Below, one piece after another: positions 1 through 9,691 of a stretch of 25,312 bases of DNA. The notes under the pieces are model-generated. The model worked only from the letters and a program-made list of their open reading frames with translations. It had not been told where the DNA came from and made no database searches. The DNA lies in assembly GCA_016791285.1 (NCBI GenBank), contig JAEUMX010000433.1:1-25312 (forward strand), written 5' to 3'. The stretch is from Burkholderiales bacterium (lineage in GTDB: Bacteria; Pseudomonadota; Gammaproteobacteria; Burkholderiales; JAEUMW01). The translations under genes and the position numbers were made by a program. Numbering within the stretch: position 1 is the first letter of the stretch; every line of letters starts with the position of its first letter.

Positions 1-1212
1 ATCGGCTTCGCCGTGTCCCGTCCACATCGCTTCGAACACGTCCTTCGCGATCTTGCCCGAGATCGTGCCATCGGCGATGCGCCGCAGCAGCCCCGCGAGC
101 GCTGTGCTCGACACCGGCGAGCGTTCGATCTCGATCCCGTCTCGATTGAGGTGGCCGGAGATCTCGCCCATCACCCAGTTCGCGCACAGCTTCGGGTCGG
201 ACGGCAGCGCGCGGACCGCATCCTCGAAATAGGCCGCGACCTCGCGGCTAGCCGTAAGCACGGTCGCGTCGTACGGGGAGATCGCATAGCTCGACACGAA
301 TCGCGCGCGCTTCGCGTCCGGCAGTTCGGGCAGAGCCGCGCGCACTTCCTCGACCCACGCCTCGGAGATCTCGAGCGGGAGGAGGTCCGGGTCCGGAAAG
401 TAGCGGTAGTCGTGCGCTTCTTCCTTGGAGCGCATGGAGCGCGTCTCGCCGCGGTCCGGGTCGAAGAGCCGCGTCTCCTGCGCGATCGTTCCGCCGTCTT
501 CGATAACGGCGATCTGGCGCGCGGCCTCGAACTCGATCGCCTTCTCCAGAAAGCGGAACGAGTTGAGATTCTTGATCTCGCAGCGGGTGCCGAGCTCGCT
601 CACGCCTTGTGGCCGCACCGATACGTTGGCATCGCAGCGAAACGACCCCTCCTGCATGTTGCCGTCGCAGATATCGAGGTAGCGCACCAGCGAATGCAAC
701 GTCTTGGCGTAAGCCACTGCTTCCTGCGATCCGCGCAGATCCGGCTCCGAGACGATTTCGAGCAGCGGCGTACCGGCGCGGTTGAGATCGATCCCGGACA
801 GGCCGTGGAAATCCTCGTGCAGCGACTTGCCGGCGTCTTCCTCGAGATGCGCGCGCACCAGACGAATCGTCTTCTCGCCGTCCTTCAGCGGAACCCGTAC
901 CGTACCGCCTGCCACGACCGGCGTCTCGTACTGGCTGATCTGGTAGCCCTTGGGAAGATCCGGGTAGAAGTAGTTCTTGCGAGCAAACACCGAACGGCGA
1001 TTGATCGCCGCACCCACGGCAAGCCCGAAGCGTATCGCGCGCTCCACCGCGCCGCGGTTCATCACCGGCAGCACGCCGGGCAGCGCGATGTCGACCGCGC
1101 ACGCCTGGGCATTCGGCGCCGCGCCGAATGCAGTGGCAGCGCCCGAGAAGATCTTGGACCGGGTGGAGAGCTGGGCGTGGACTTCCAGGCCGACGACAAT
1201 CTCCCACTTCAT
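1..1212 (-). CDS. gatB: Asp-tRNA(Asn)/Glu-tRNA(Gln) amidotransferase subunit B, partial (C-terminus beyond left edge)
   Basis: GatB is the kinase-like subunit of GatCAB. It phosphorylates the acyl group of mischarged Glu-tRNA(Gln) or Asp-tRNA(Asn), so that ammonia from GatA can convert it to the amide, in the cytoplasm. The frame runs open from the ATG at 1212 to the window edge, giving 404 codons; full GatB is usually about 475-490 residues, so only the end of the tail domain is missing. The N-terminus reads [20 protein letters not shown], with E10 and H12 at the positions of the metal-binding residues of the family. Further conserved blocks include [30 protein letters not shown] and [10 protein letters not shown]. 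The start overlaps the gatA stop by four bases (ATGA), which suggests translational coupling. There is no stop within the window. The assignment is secure. Confidence 0.97.
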   Translation of the reverse strand, partial: MKWEIVVGLEVHAQLSTRSKIFSGAATAFGAAPNAQACAVDIALPGVLPVMNRGAVERAIRFGLAVGAAINRRSVFARKNYFYPDLPKGYQISQYETPVVAGGTVRVPLKDGEKTIRLVRAHLEEDAGKSLHEDFHGLSGIDLNRAGTPLLEIVSEPDLRGSQEAVAYAKTLHSLVRYLDICDGNMQEGSFRCDANVSVRPQGVSELGTRCEIKNLNSFRFLEKAIEFEAARQIAVIEDGGTIAQETRLFDPDRGETRSMRSKEEAHDYRYFPDPDLLPLEISEAWVEEVRAALPELPDAKRARFVSSYAISPYDATVLTASREVAAYFEDAVRALPSDPKLCANWVMGEISGHLNRDGIEIERSPVSSTALAGLLRRIADGTISGKIAKDVFEAMWTGHGEAD

Positions 1213-2678
1213 GCTGATTCCACCTCCAGACCCGCGGGGACGCGCCGGTGCCAGTCGGTCGCCTGCTGGTACTGGTGCGCGACGTTCAGCATCCGCGCCT
1301 CCGCGAAATAGTTACCGATGAGCTGCAGGCCGACCGGGCGCTCATCGTCCCCGAATCCCGCGGGAATCGACATCCCGGGCAGCCCCGCCAGATTCACCGC
1401 GATGGTGAAGATGTCCGACAGGTACATCTGCACCGGGTCGCCGCTCCTGGCGCCGAGATCGAAGGCGGTGGTGGGGGAGGTCGGCCCCATGATCACGTCG
1501 CACACCTTGAACGCTTCGGCAAAGTCGTGCGCGATCAGGCGGCGCAGCTTCTGCGCCTGCAGATAGTACGCATCGTAGTAGCCATGCGAGAGCACGTAGG
1601 TGCCGATCAGGATGCGCCGTTTGACCTCCGCGCCAAAACCTTCCGCACGGCTCTTCTGGTACATGTCCATGAGGTCCGTGTAGTGCGCGGCGCGGTGCCC
1701 ATAGCGCACGCCGTCGTAGCGCGCAAGATTGCTCGACGCCTCGGCCGGCGCGAGCACGTAGTAGACGGGGATCGAGAGCCGGGTGTTGGGCAGGTCGACC
1801 TCGACCGTCTCGCAGCCAAGATCCCGCAAGGTCGCGATCGCCTTCTCGATCGCGCGGATCACGTCCGCGCTCACGCCCTCGGCGAAATACTGCTTCGGCA
1901 GACCGATCCGAAGCCCGCTGAGTGGCCGGCCGAGGTCGCGCGCGTAATCCTCCGGCACGCGCTCGAGACTGGTCGAGTCGCGCGGGTCAAAGCCCGCCAT
2001 GACGTTGAGCAGAAGCGCCAGGTCCTCCGCCGACTTGGCCATCGGGCCTGCCTGATCGAGACTCGAAGCGAAGGCGATCATCCCGAAGCGGGAGACCACG
2101 CCGTAGGTAGGCTTGATACCGGAGACGCCGCAGAGCGCCGCCGGCTGCCGGATGGAGCCGCCCGTGTCGGTGCCGGTCGCGGCCGGGGCGAGCCGCGCCG
2201 CCACCGCCGCCGCCGACCCGCCGGAACTGCCGCCGGGGACGGCGGTGGGCGCCCAGGGATTGCGGACCGGGCCGAAGAAGGAGGTCTCGTTGGACGAGCC
2301 CATCGCGAACTCGTCCATGTTGGTCTTGCCGAGATTGACCACGCCCGCGGCATCGAAACGGCGAATGATCTCCGCGTCGTACGGTGCGACGAAGTTCGAC
2401 AGCATCCGCGATCCGCAGGTGGTCGGCCAGCCGCGCGCGCAGAAGATGTCTTTCTGCGCCACCGGGATGCCGGTCAACGGCCGCGCTTCGCCGCGCGCTC
2501 GACGCTCGTCGGCAGCCCGCGCCTGCGCGAGGCTGGTTTCGGCGCGTACCGTGACGAACGCGTTGAGGATCGGGTTCAGCCGCTCGATACGATTCAGGAG
2601 CGACTCGGTGAGCTCCACGCTGGAGAGTTCTTTCGCTTCGAGCAGACGGGCGAGTTCGGTGAGACTGGCGTTGAACAT
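1209..2678 (-). CDS. gatA: Asp-tRNA(Asn)/Glu-tRNA(Gln) amidotransferase subunit A
   Basis: GatA is the glutaminase/amidase subunit that releases ammonia from glutamine or asparagine for GatB. The 489-residue length fits the family. The amidase-signature catalytic triad can be placed by spacing: K76 in [10 protein letters not shown], the cis-serine S151 in [11 protein letters not shown], and S175 in [12 protein letters not shown]. The intervals of 75 and 24 residues equal those of characterised GatA (K79/S154/S178 in Staphylococcus aureus). The order gatC-gatA-gatB is the usual one. A 79-base gap separates gatA from gatC upstream, and gatA overlaps gatB by four bases. The Shine-Dalgarno sequence before the ATG at 2678 is weak. 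A GatCAB complex implies that this organism makes Gln-tRNA and/or Asn-tRNA by transamidation; which of the two cannot be told from this window. Confidence 0.98.
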   Translation of the reverse strand: MFNASLTELARLLEAKELSSVELTESLLNRIERLNPILNAFVTVRAETSLAQARAADERRARGEARPLTGIPVAQKDIFCARGWPTTCGSRMLSNFVAPYDAEIIRRFDAAGVVNLGKTNMDEFAMGSSNETSFFGPVRNPWAPTAVPGGSSGGSAAAVAARLAPAATGTDTGGSIRQPAALCGVSGIKPTYGVVSRFGMIAFASSLDQAGPMAKSAEDLALLLNVMAGFDPRDSTSLERVPEDYARDLGRPLSGLRIGLPKQYFAEGVSADVIRAIEKAIATLRDLGCETVEVDLPNTRLSIPVYYVLAPAEASSNLARYDGVRYGHRAAHYTDLMDMYQKSRAEGFGAEVKRRILIGTYVLSHGYYDAYYLQAQKLRRLIAHDFAEAFKVCDVIMGPTSPTTAFDLGARSGDPVQMYLSDIFTIAVNLAGLPGMSIPAGFGDDERPVGLQLIGNYFAEARMLNVAHQYQQATDWHRRVPAGLEVESA

Positions 2679-2718
2679 GGGTGGACCGGACTATGGCACA
2701 GCGCGGGCTTGGCGTCGG

Positions 2719-2739
2719 GCGACCGCTGCGTCGGGTCGC
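2719..2739 (-). repeat. Small hairpin in the gatC-gatA spacer
   Basis: A perfect 6-bp inverted repeat (GCGACC 2719-2724, GGTCGC 2734-2739) encloses a 9-base loop in the 79-base gap between gatC and gatA. There is no T-run, so it is not an intrinsic terminator. It may be a chance structure in GC-rich DNA or a minor mRNA-processing site. Confidence 0.3.
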
Positions 2740-2757
2740 TACGGTGCCGCTGCCTGC

Positions 2758-3045
2758 TTACTCGATGACCTTCGGGACGAGGTAGAGACCCGCTTCGACC
2801 TGGGGCGCAATGCTCTGGAACAGTTCGTGCTGATCGCGCTCGCACACGTCATCCTCGCGCAATCGCAGAACGACATCCTGCGCATGCGACATCGGCGAGA
2901 TGCCGGCAGTCGACACCGCCTGCATCTCCTCGATAAGCCCGAAGATGCCGTTCAGTTGAACCAGCACCGCCGCCGCTTCTTCCTCGCTCACGGCGATCCG
3001 CGCGAGGTGGGCGATGCGCTTGACGTCTTCGAGACAGAGAGACAT
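2758..3045 (-). CDS. gatC: Asp-tRNA(Asn)/Glu-tRNA(Gln) amidotransferase subunit C
   Basis: GatC is the small subunit that wraps around GatA and GatB and stabilises the complex. The 95-residue product has the family layout: an N-terminal helical segment with [17 protein letters not shown] at residues 7-23, a central [16 protein letters not shown] stretch, and a C-terminal tail ending LVPKVIE (family proteins commonly end in a variant of VPKV). It is the first gene of the gatCAB operon and starts at the ATG at 3045. Transcription diverges from mreB, with 126 bases between the two starts. No strong ribosome-binding site is visible upstream. The length and conserved N-terminal motif make the call firm. 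Confidence 0.96.
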   Translation of the reverse strand: MSLCLEDVKRIAHLARIAVSEEEAAAVLVQLNGIFGLIEEMQAVSTAGISPMSHAQDVVLRLREDDVCERDQHELFQSIAPQVEAGLYLVPKVIE

Positions 3046-4215
<1,170 letters not shown>

Positions 4216-4223
4216 GTCATGCT

Positions 4224-4265
4224 CTACCCGGCGGTCGCGCTCTTCCTGACGCGCCCGCCGGGTAG
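4224..4265 (+). repeat. Strong intergenic hairpin between mreB and mreC
   Basis: An 11-bp perfect inverted repeat (CTACCCGGCGG at 4224-4234, CCGCCGGGTAG at 4255-4265) is extended, after one T/C mismatch, by four further pairs (CGCG 4236-4239 with 4250-4253), leaving a 10-base loop. It starts nine bases after the mreB stop. No T-run follows, so it is not a classical terminator. It more likely stabilises the 3' end of an mreB transcript or causes partial termination or processing. Confidence 0.75.
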
Positions 4266-4297
4266 CTGGCGCAGTCCGCGCCGGCGGCCGCTCCCGC

Positions 4298-5200
4298 ATG
4301 GAAGACCAGACCCCGCCATTCTTTGAGCGCGGGCCCAGCCCCCTCGCTCGCTTCACGTTCTTCGCCCTGCTGTCGATCGTCCTCCTGTTCGCCGACGCGC
4401 GGCTCAGGTATCTGGAGCACATTCGCGAAGCCGTTTCGGTGGCGCTCTACCCGCTCGAGCGTGCGGCCCGCGCGCCGGGCGCTGCACTCATCCGCCTCGC
4501 CACGTTCTTCACCGCCCAGTCCACATTGATGGAGGAGAACGAGGCGCTGCGGTTGAAGACCCTCGAGCTCTCGAGCAAGGCCGCCCGCATGGATGCCCTC
4601 GCGGCGGAGACGCGCCAGCTTCGGAAGCTGCTTTCCGCCTCCACGCGCAGTGATCTCACCCTGCAACTGGGTGAGATCGTCTATGCGAAGCGTGACCCCT
4701 TCACCCGTAAGGTCGTGGTCGACCGCGGCTCACAGCATGGCGTGCGGGCTGGACAGGCGGTGATTGACGAGTCGGGGCTCGTCGGTCAGGTGACGCGGGT
4801 CCTGCCCCTGGCATCGGAAGTCACCCTGATCACCGACAAGAACCAGGCGGTGCCGGTGCAGAACCTTCGCACAGGCGCACGGTCCGTGATCTTCGGGGTC
4901 GGGCGGGACGATGTGCTCGAGCTTCGCTTCATGCCGGTCAACGCCGACATCAAGGTCGGAGACACCTTCGTGACTTCCGGTATCGACGGGCTCTACCCGG
5001 CCGGCTTCCCGGTGGCCACGGTGGCGAACGTGGACCGCAGTGCGACGAACGCCTTCGCGCGCATCGAATGTTCGCCCAGCGCTGGTGTGAACCGCGGCAG
5101 TCTGGTGCTGCTCGTGCTCGAAAACCGCGCGCTGCCCGAGAAGCCGCCTGAGCAGGAGCCGGTCACCAAGTCGGTCAAGTCGAAGAAGAAGGGATCGTGA
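4298..5200 (+). CDS. mreC: Rod shape-determining protein MreC
   Basis: MreC is a bitopic inner-membrane protein whose periplasmic part binds and activates PBP2-RodA. The 300-residue product has a short cytoplasmic N-terminus (MEDQTPPFFERGPSPL), one membrane segment at about residues 18-33 (RFTFFALLSIVLLFAD), a predicted coiled coil at about 65-110, and the beta-barrel MreC domain to about 280. The barrel contains typical stretches such as VVDRGSQHGVRAGQAVI and VTSGIDGLYPAGFPV. The tail is lysine-rich and low-complexity (SVKSKKKGS). The start at 4298 matches the family N-terminus. Its stop overlaps the mreD GTG start by four bases, so the two are probably coupled. Confidence 0.97.
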   Translation: MEDQTPPFFERGPSPLARFTFFALLSIVLLFADARLRYLEHIREAVSVALYPLERAARAPGAALIRLATFFTAQSTLMEENEALRLKTLELSSKAARMDALAAETRQLRKLLSASTRSDLTLQLGEIVYAKRDPFTRKVVVDRGSQHGVRAGQAVIDESGLVGQVTRVLPLASEVTLITDKNQAVPVQNLRTGARSVIFGVGRDDVLELRFMPVNADIKVGDTFVTSGIDGLYPAGFPVATVANVDRSATNAFARIECSPSAGVNRGSLVLLVLENRALPEKPPEQEPVTKSVKSKKKGS

Positions 5201-5721
5201 ACCAGTCTCGTGCAGAGCAGCCGACGGAGATCCTGCTCCCGGTCAACCCCTTCTTCGTGGCGGGCACGCTGGCTGCCGCCTTCGTGCTCAATCTCCTGCC
5301 CGCCTCGGGCCAGGCGCTCCTCTGGCGGCCGGATTTCGTTGCGCTGCTCCTCACGTACTGGCTCATCCACTATCCGCGCCGGCTCGGGTTCCTGTTACCG
5401 TGGCTGCTCGGCCTCGCGATGGACGTCGCCGAGGGCGCATTGTTCGGGCAGTATGCGCTCGGCTACACGGCGCTCGCGCTGATGGCCACCCTCGCGCATC
5501 GGCGCGTGCTGATGTTCGACATCGTGCCGCAGACCATCCACGTGCTCGTGATGCTGCAGGTGGTGAAGCTCATCATGCTGCTCGTGCGCATGGCGGAAGG
5601 TGCCGAGTTTCCCGGCTGGCTTTATTTCCTGGGACCCGTGGTCGCTGCCCTGCTGTGGCCGTTGCTCACGGTGACGCTGATCCTGCCGCAGAAACCCAAA
5701 CCCGACGCCGATCGCGTCTGA
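5197..5721 (+). CDS. mreD: Rod shape-determining protein MreD
   Basis: MreD is a small polytopic inner-membrane partner of MreC. The 174-residue protein is hydrophobic, with about five or six likely membrane spans, beginning near residue 18 (NPFFVAGTLAAAFVLNLLP) and ending near residue 163. The conserved segment around GLAMDVAEGALFGQYALGY is characteristic of the family. It starts with GTG at 5197, overlapping the mreC stop (GTGA). The short gap of eight bases to mrdA places it firmly within the operon. The call rests on hydrophobicity, the family motif and position. Confidence 0.95.
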   Translation: MNQSRAEQPTEILLPVNPFFVAGTLAAAFVLNLLPASGQALLWRPDFVALLLTYWLIHYPRRLGFLLPWLLGLAMDVAEGALFGQYALGYTALALMATLAHRRVLMFDIVPQTIHVLVMLQVVKLIMLLVRMAEGAEFPGWLYFLGPVVAALLWPLLTVTLILPQKPKPDADRV

Positions 5722-5729
5722 TTCGTCCG

Positions 5730-7628
5730 ATGTCACGCCGCGTTGAAATTCGCAACCCCGAGGTCGAGCTCTCCCGCTTCCGCGCACGGCTCGCCGTTGC
5801 CGGCAGCGTGGTCGTGGTCCTCTTCGCCATACTGCTCACTCGCTTCTTCTACGTCCAGGTCGTCCAGCACGACTACTACCATGCGCTGGCGGAAAACAAT
5901 CGCATCTCCATCGTTCCCGTGGTGCCGAACCGCGGGCTGATACTGGACCGCAACGGTGTCGTCCTCGCCCACAACTATTCCGCCTACACGCTCGAGATCA
6001 CGCCGAGCAAGGTGCCCGATCTGGAAGCCGCCATCAGCGGGCTCGCATCGGTGGTGGAGATCACCGCCAAGGACCGCAAGCGCTTCAAGCGCTTGATGGA
6101 CGAGAGCAAGAGCTTCGAGAGCCTGCCCATCCGCACACGCCTGTCCGAGGAGGAAGTGGCGAAGTTCGCGGCCAATCGTTACCGGTTCCCCGGCGTCGAG
6201 ATCAACGCCCGCCTGTTTCGTCAGTATCCGAACGGGGAGCATGCGGCGCACTCGGTCGGGTATATCGGCCGCATCAGCGACCGCGACCTGGAGCAGATCG
6301 AAGCGCGGGGCGACACCGCCAACTACCGGGGCACCGACCACATCGGCAAGTTCGGCCTGGAGGAGTCGTACGAACGCGACCTGCACGGCATCACCGGCTT
6401 CGAGCGGGTAGAGGTGGATTCGGGCGGCCGCGCGGTGCGCTCGCTCGCCCGGCAGCCGCCCGTGTCCGGCAACAATCTGATCCTCGCGCTCGATCTGCGG
6501 TTGCAGGAAGTCGCGGAGAAGATCTTCGGCAATTACCGCGGTGCGCTGGTGGCAATCGAACCGAAGACGGGTGGGGTGCTCGCGCTCGTCTCGCGTCCGA
6601 GCTTCGACCCGAATCTTTTCGTCGACGGCATCGACCCGCAAAACTGGGACGCGCTCAACAACAACCCCGACAAGCCCTTGAACAACCGCGGGCTGCAGGG
6701 TCAGTACCCGCCGGGCTCGACCTTCAAGCCATTCATGGCGCTCGCCGCCCTGGAACTCGGTAAACGCTCGCCGTCCTACACGATCGCCGATCCCGGCTAC
6801 TTCATGCTGCCCGGGGTGAGCCATCGCTGGCGCGACTGGAAGGCCGGCGGCCACGGCATGGTGGACCTGCACAAGTCGATCGTGATCTCGTGCGACACCT
6901 ACTACTACGGTCTCGCGCAGGAGCTCGGCATCGACGCCATCCACGACTTCGTGAGCCAGCTCGGCTTCGGCTCCAAGACCGGCATCGACATCAAGGGCGA
7001 GCAACCCGGCGTGCTGCCGAACCAGGCCTGGAAGATGAGGCGCTACAAGCAGAAATGGTTCGCCGGTGACACGATTTCGGTCGGCATTGGCCAGGGGTAC
7101 AACCTTGCCACCCCGCTGCAGCTCGCGCTGGGCACGGCGGTGATCGCGGCAAACGGCGCCGTGTACCAGCCCCACCTCGTGCGGGAGATCGAGGACAGCC
7201 GCACCAAGACCCTGACCCCCGTCGCAACGGCGCCAGTCCGGATGCTGGATCTGAAGCGCGAAAACGTGCAGCGGGTGAAAGCCGCCATGGTGGACGTCAC
7301 CCGACCCGGCGGGACCGCGGGGCGGGCGGGCGCAGGCGCCCAGTACGTCTTCGGCGGGAAGACCGGTACCGCCCAGGTGATCGCGATGAAGCAGGGCGAG
7401 CGATACGACGAGAAGAAGGTCGCAGAGCGCCATCGCGACCACGCGCTCTTCATCGCCTTCGCTCCCGCGGACGATCCGAGGATCGCGCTCGGCATCATGG
7501 TCGAGAACGGCGGCCACGGCGGCTCGACCGCGGCGCCGATCGCACGCAAACTGCTGGACTTCTACCTCCTGGGCAAGCTGCCAGAATCGATGCAAGTCGG
7601 AGAGGACGATGCCGACGCAGGCGATTAA
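5730..7628 (+). CDS. mrdA: Penicillin-binding protein 2 (elongasome transpeptidase)
   Basis: PBP2 cross-links peptidoglycan during elongation, working with RodA. The frame is open well upstream, but the ATG at 5730 gives 632 residues and the expected N-terminus. A single membrane anchor lies at about residues 22-40, the dimerisation/pedestal domain at about 55-230, and the transpeptidase domain at about 260-615. Active-site motifs are intact: the nucleophile S330 in GSTFKPF (SxxK), S387 in the SCDTYYYG motif (the PBP2 form of SxN), and K544 in GGKTGTAQV (KTG). S330 and K544 carry the same numbers as in E. coli PBP2. The 3' end overlaps rodA by 20 bases. Function and subclass are secure. Confidence 0.98.
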   Translation: MSRRVEIRNPEVELSRFRARLAVAGSVVVVLFAILLTRFFYVQVVQHDYYHALAENNRISIVPVVPNRGLILDRNGVVLAHNYSAYTLEITPSKVPDLEAAISGLASVVEITAKDRKRFKRLMDESKSFESLPIRTRLSEEEVAKFAANRYRFPGVEINARLFRQYPNGEHAAHSVGYIGRISDRDLEQIEARGDTANYRGTDHIGKFGLEESYERDLHGITGFERVEVDSGGRAVRSLARQPPVSGNNLILALDLRLQEVAEKIFGNYRGALVAIEPKTGGVLALVSRPSFDPNLFVDGIDPQNWDALNNNPDKPLNNRGLQGQYPPGSTFKPFMALAALELGKRSPSYTIADPGYFMLPGVSHRWRDWKAGGHGMVDLHKSIVISCDTYYYGLAQELGIDAIHDFVSQLGFGSKTGIDIKGEQPGVLPNQAWKMRRYKQKWFAGDTISVGIGQGYNLATPLQLALGTAVIAANGAVYQPHLVREIEDSRTKTLTPVATAPVRMLDLKRENVQRVKAAMVDVTRPGGTAGRAGAGAQYVFGGKTGTAQVIAMKQGERYDEKKVAERHRDHALFIAFAPADDPRIALGIMVENGGHGGSTAAPIARKLLDFYLLGKLPESMQVGEDDADAGD

Positions 7629-8715
7629 GCGCATCGCGACCTTTCTCGCCGGCCACATCGACAGCTTTCTGCTGACTTCGGTGTTGTTGCTGCTCGGGGT
7701 CGGGCTGATGACCCTCTACAGCGCCGCGGAGCAGAACACCACGCGGGTCGTCGGACAACTCGCGAACGTCGGGGTGGCGTTCGCCGTGATGTGGGTCGCG
7801 GCGAACATCCCGCCCCACATCCTGAAGAACTTCGCCGTCCCGGCATACGTCGTCGGCATCGTTCTCCTGGTCGCCGTCGAACTCTTCGGTGAGATCGTGA
7901 ACGGCGCTCAGCGCTGGCTCGACCTCGGCGTCACGCGCATCCAGCCGTCCGAGCTCATGAAGATCGCCGTGCCGCTGATGCTGGCTTGGTACTTCGACCG
8001 CTACGAGGCGACGCTGCGCGTCAAGCACTTCGCGATTGCGGCAGCCCTGCTGCTGGTGCCGATCGGGCTCATTGCCAAGCAGCCGGATCTCGGGACCGCG
8101 CTCCTCATTCTCGCATCCGGGTTCTACGTGATTTTTCTGGCGGGACTGTCGTGGAAGATCCTGCTCGGCCTCTTCGCCGCGGGCTGCGCGAGCCTGCCGG
8201 TGCTGTGGTCCATGATGCACGACTATCAGAGGCGGCGCATCCTGACCCTGATCGATCCGACCCAGGATCCGCTGGGCGCGGGCTACCACACGATACAGTC
8301 GACGATCGCTGTGGGATCGGGCGGCGTCTCCGGCAAGGGGTGGCTGAACGGCACGCAGACGCACCTGGATTTCCTGCCCGAGCGCACCACCGACTTCATC
8401 TTCGCGGTCTACTCCGAAGAGTTCGGCCTAGTCGGCAACGGCTTGCTCCTGTGCCTGTTCCTGCTCGTGATCGGGCGCGGACTCATCATCGCCGCCGAGG
8501 CGCCCAGCCTGTTTGCGCGCCTGCTCGCCGGTTCGATCGCGCTCTCGTTCTTCACCTACGCCTTCGTCAACATGGGCATGGTGAGCGGGATCCTGCCCGT
8601 GGTCGGGGTGCCACTGCCCCTCATCAGCTACGGCGGCACCGCCCTGGTGACGCTCTTCCTCGGCTTTGGCATTCTGATGAGCATCCGAACCAACCGTAAG
8701 CTGGTACAGACGTGA
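7609..8715 (+). CDS. rodA: Peptidoglycan glycosyltransferase RodA (SEDS family)
   Basis: RodA polymerises lipid II into glycan strands as the partner of PBP2. The 368-residue protein is almost entirely transmembrane. SEDS motifs are present: NGAQRWLDLG around 98-107, QPSELMKIA around 112-120, and PERTTDFIFAVYSEEFG around 257-273. The essential aspartate is D262, the same number as in E. coli RodA. The C-terminal PVVGVPLPLISYGGTALV motif is at about 330-347. The start at 7609 lies inside the end of mrdA (20-base overlap) and is preceded by a purine-rich GGAGAGG at 7599-7605, which can serve as a ribosome-binding site. Its stop overlaps the rlpA start by four bases. Confidence 0.98.
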   Translation: MPTQAIKRIATFLAGHIDSFLLTSVLLLLGVGLMTLYSAAEQNTTRVVGQLANVGVAFAVMWVAANIPPHILKNFAVPAYVVGIVLLVAVELFGEIVNGAQRWLDLGVTRIQPSELMKIAVPLMLAWYFDRYEATLRVKHFAIAAALLLVPIGLIAKQPDLGTALLILASGFYVIFLAGLSWKILLGLFAAGCASLPVLWSMMHDYQRRRILTLIDPTQDPLGAGYHTIQSTIAVGSGGVSGKGWLNGTQTHLDFLPERTTDFIFAVYSEEFGLVGNGLLLCLFLLVIGRGLIIAAEAPSLFARLLAGSIALSFFTYAFVNMGMVSGILPVVGVPLPLISYGGTALVTLFLGFGILMSIRTNRKLVQT

Positions 8716-9680
8716 GGGAGCTCGTTTCCTTGCGGGACTTTGGCGCACCTGTGGCGGCAGGGCTGGCGACGCTCGCCCTCGCGGCGTGCGGCGGCGCGCC
8801 TTCCAAGCCGGCGCCCGGTCCGATCGCGCCGGCGGCTCCCGTCAAGCAGGCCGAGCCGCCTGCAGCGAAGCGCGGCGGGGCTTACTACCTCGACGACGGA
8901 CCGGGGGACAATCCGCCGCCGAATCTGGATCGCCTCCCGGACGCCGTGCCCAGGGTGGAGCCGCTGCGGCCTGCCTCGAATCGGCCGTACGAGGTATTCG
9001 GCAGGACCTACACCCCCCTGACCACGCTGCAACCCTATCGCCAGACCGGTGTGGCAAGCTGGTACGGACGGCGCTACCACGGCAAGGCGACCTCATCGGG
9101 TGAGATCTACGACATGTACGCCATGACGGCCGCGCACCCCACGCTGCCGATTCCGAGCTACGCCCGCGTCACCAATCTCAATACCCGCCGCACGGTGCTC
9201 GTCCGCGTCAACGACCGCGGCCCGTTCCTGCACGATCGCGTGATCGATCTTTCGTACGCGGCTGCCTACCGCATCGGCACGCTCGCAGGCGGGAGCGGAC
9301 TGGTCGAAGTAGAGCTCGTGATCCCCGGGCGTGAGATCCCCGCCACGGGTTATCCGGCCTCCGTCGCAGCGCGGGCTGAGCCGGTGCGCCCGGCGCCGGC
9401 AGTCGAGCCGGCAAGGCAGCCGGCAGTGCTCAAGGAAGTCGACGAGACCCGCGGCATCTTCCTTCAGCTCGGCGCGTTCAGTGCGAAGGACAACGCCGAG
9501 GGATTCGTCGCCCGTCTCAAGGGCCAAGCCGGTGACGCCTCGGGTGCACTCGATGTCGTCCTGTTAAACGGCCTCTACCGCGTCCAGTCGGGGCCGTATG
9601 CGAGCGACGCCCAGGCGCGCGATGCCGCGGCCAGTCTGGCGTCCCGGCTCGGCATCAAGGCCATTGTTACCGCGCGCTGA
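8712..9680 (+). CDS. rlpA: Septal ring lytic transglycosylase RlpA, outer-membrane lipoprotein
   Basis: RlpA cleaves glycan strands lacking stem peptides. The 322-residue precursor has a lipoprotein signal with lipobox LAAC at 23-26 (C26 would be lipidated), then a proline/alanine-rich linker, a double-psi beta-barrel domain at about 110-205, a second linker, and a C-terminal SPOR domain at about 247-322 (GIFLQLGAFSAKDNAEGF through LGIKAIVTAR) that binds denuded peptidoglycan. The residues E131, H142 and D168 have the same spacing (11 and 26) as the E120, H131 and D157 that I recall for Pseudomonas RlpA, so activity is expected. The start is GTG at 8712, overlapping the rodA stop by four bases. 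Position in the elongasome operon is common in proteobacteria. Confidence 0.95.
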   Translation: MRELVSLRDFGAPVAAGLATLALAACGGAPSKPAPGPIAPAAPVKQAEPPAAKRGGAYYLDDGPGDNPPPNLDRLPDAVPRVEPLRPASNRPYEVFGRTYTPLTTLQPYRQTGVASWYGRRYHGKATSSGEIYDMYAMTAAHPTLPIPSYARVTNLNTRRTVLVRVNDRGPFLHDRVIDLSYAAAYRIGTLAGGSGLVEVELVIPGREIPATGYPASVAARAEPVRPAPAVEPARQPAVLKEVDETRGIFLQLGAFSAKDNAEGFVARLKGQAGDASGALDVVLLNGLYRVQSGPYASDAQARDAAASLASRLGIKAIVTAR

Positions 9681-9691
9681 GGACACCCGCG

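Noticed and set aside
13..2768. Long plus-strand reading frames (432 and 506 codons) opposite gatB and gatA
   Set aside because: They are antisense to two certain genes, are rich in Arg, His, Ala and Asp as expected for mirrored GC-rich codons, and show no domain I can recognise.
5400..5729. 110-codon N-terminal extension of PBP2
   Set aside because: It lies inside mreD in another frame and is Arg/Ala-rich. The ATG at 5730 gives the normal PBP2 length and matching active-site numbering.
5733..7658. 641-codon minus-strand frame opposite mrdA
   Set aside because: The composition is that of an antisense shadow, it lies entirely across the well-supported PBP2 gene, and no motif is present.
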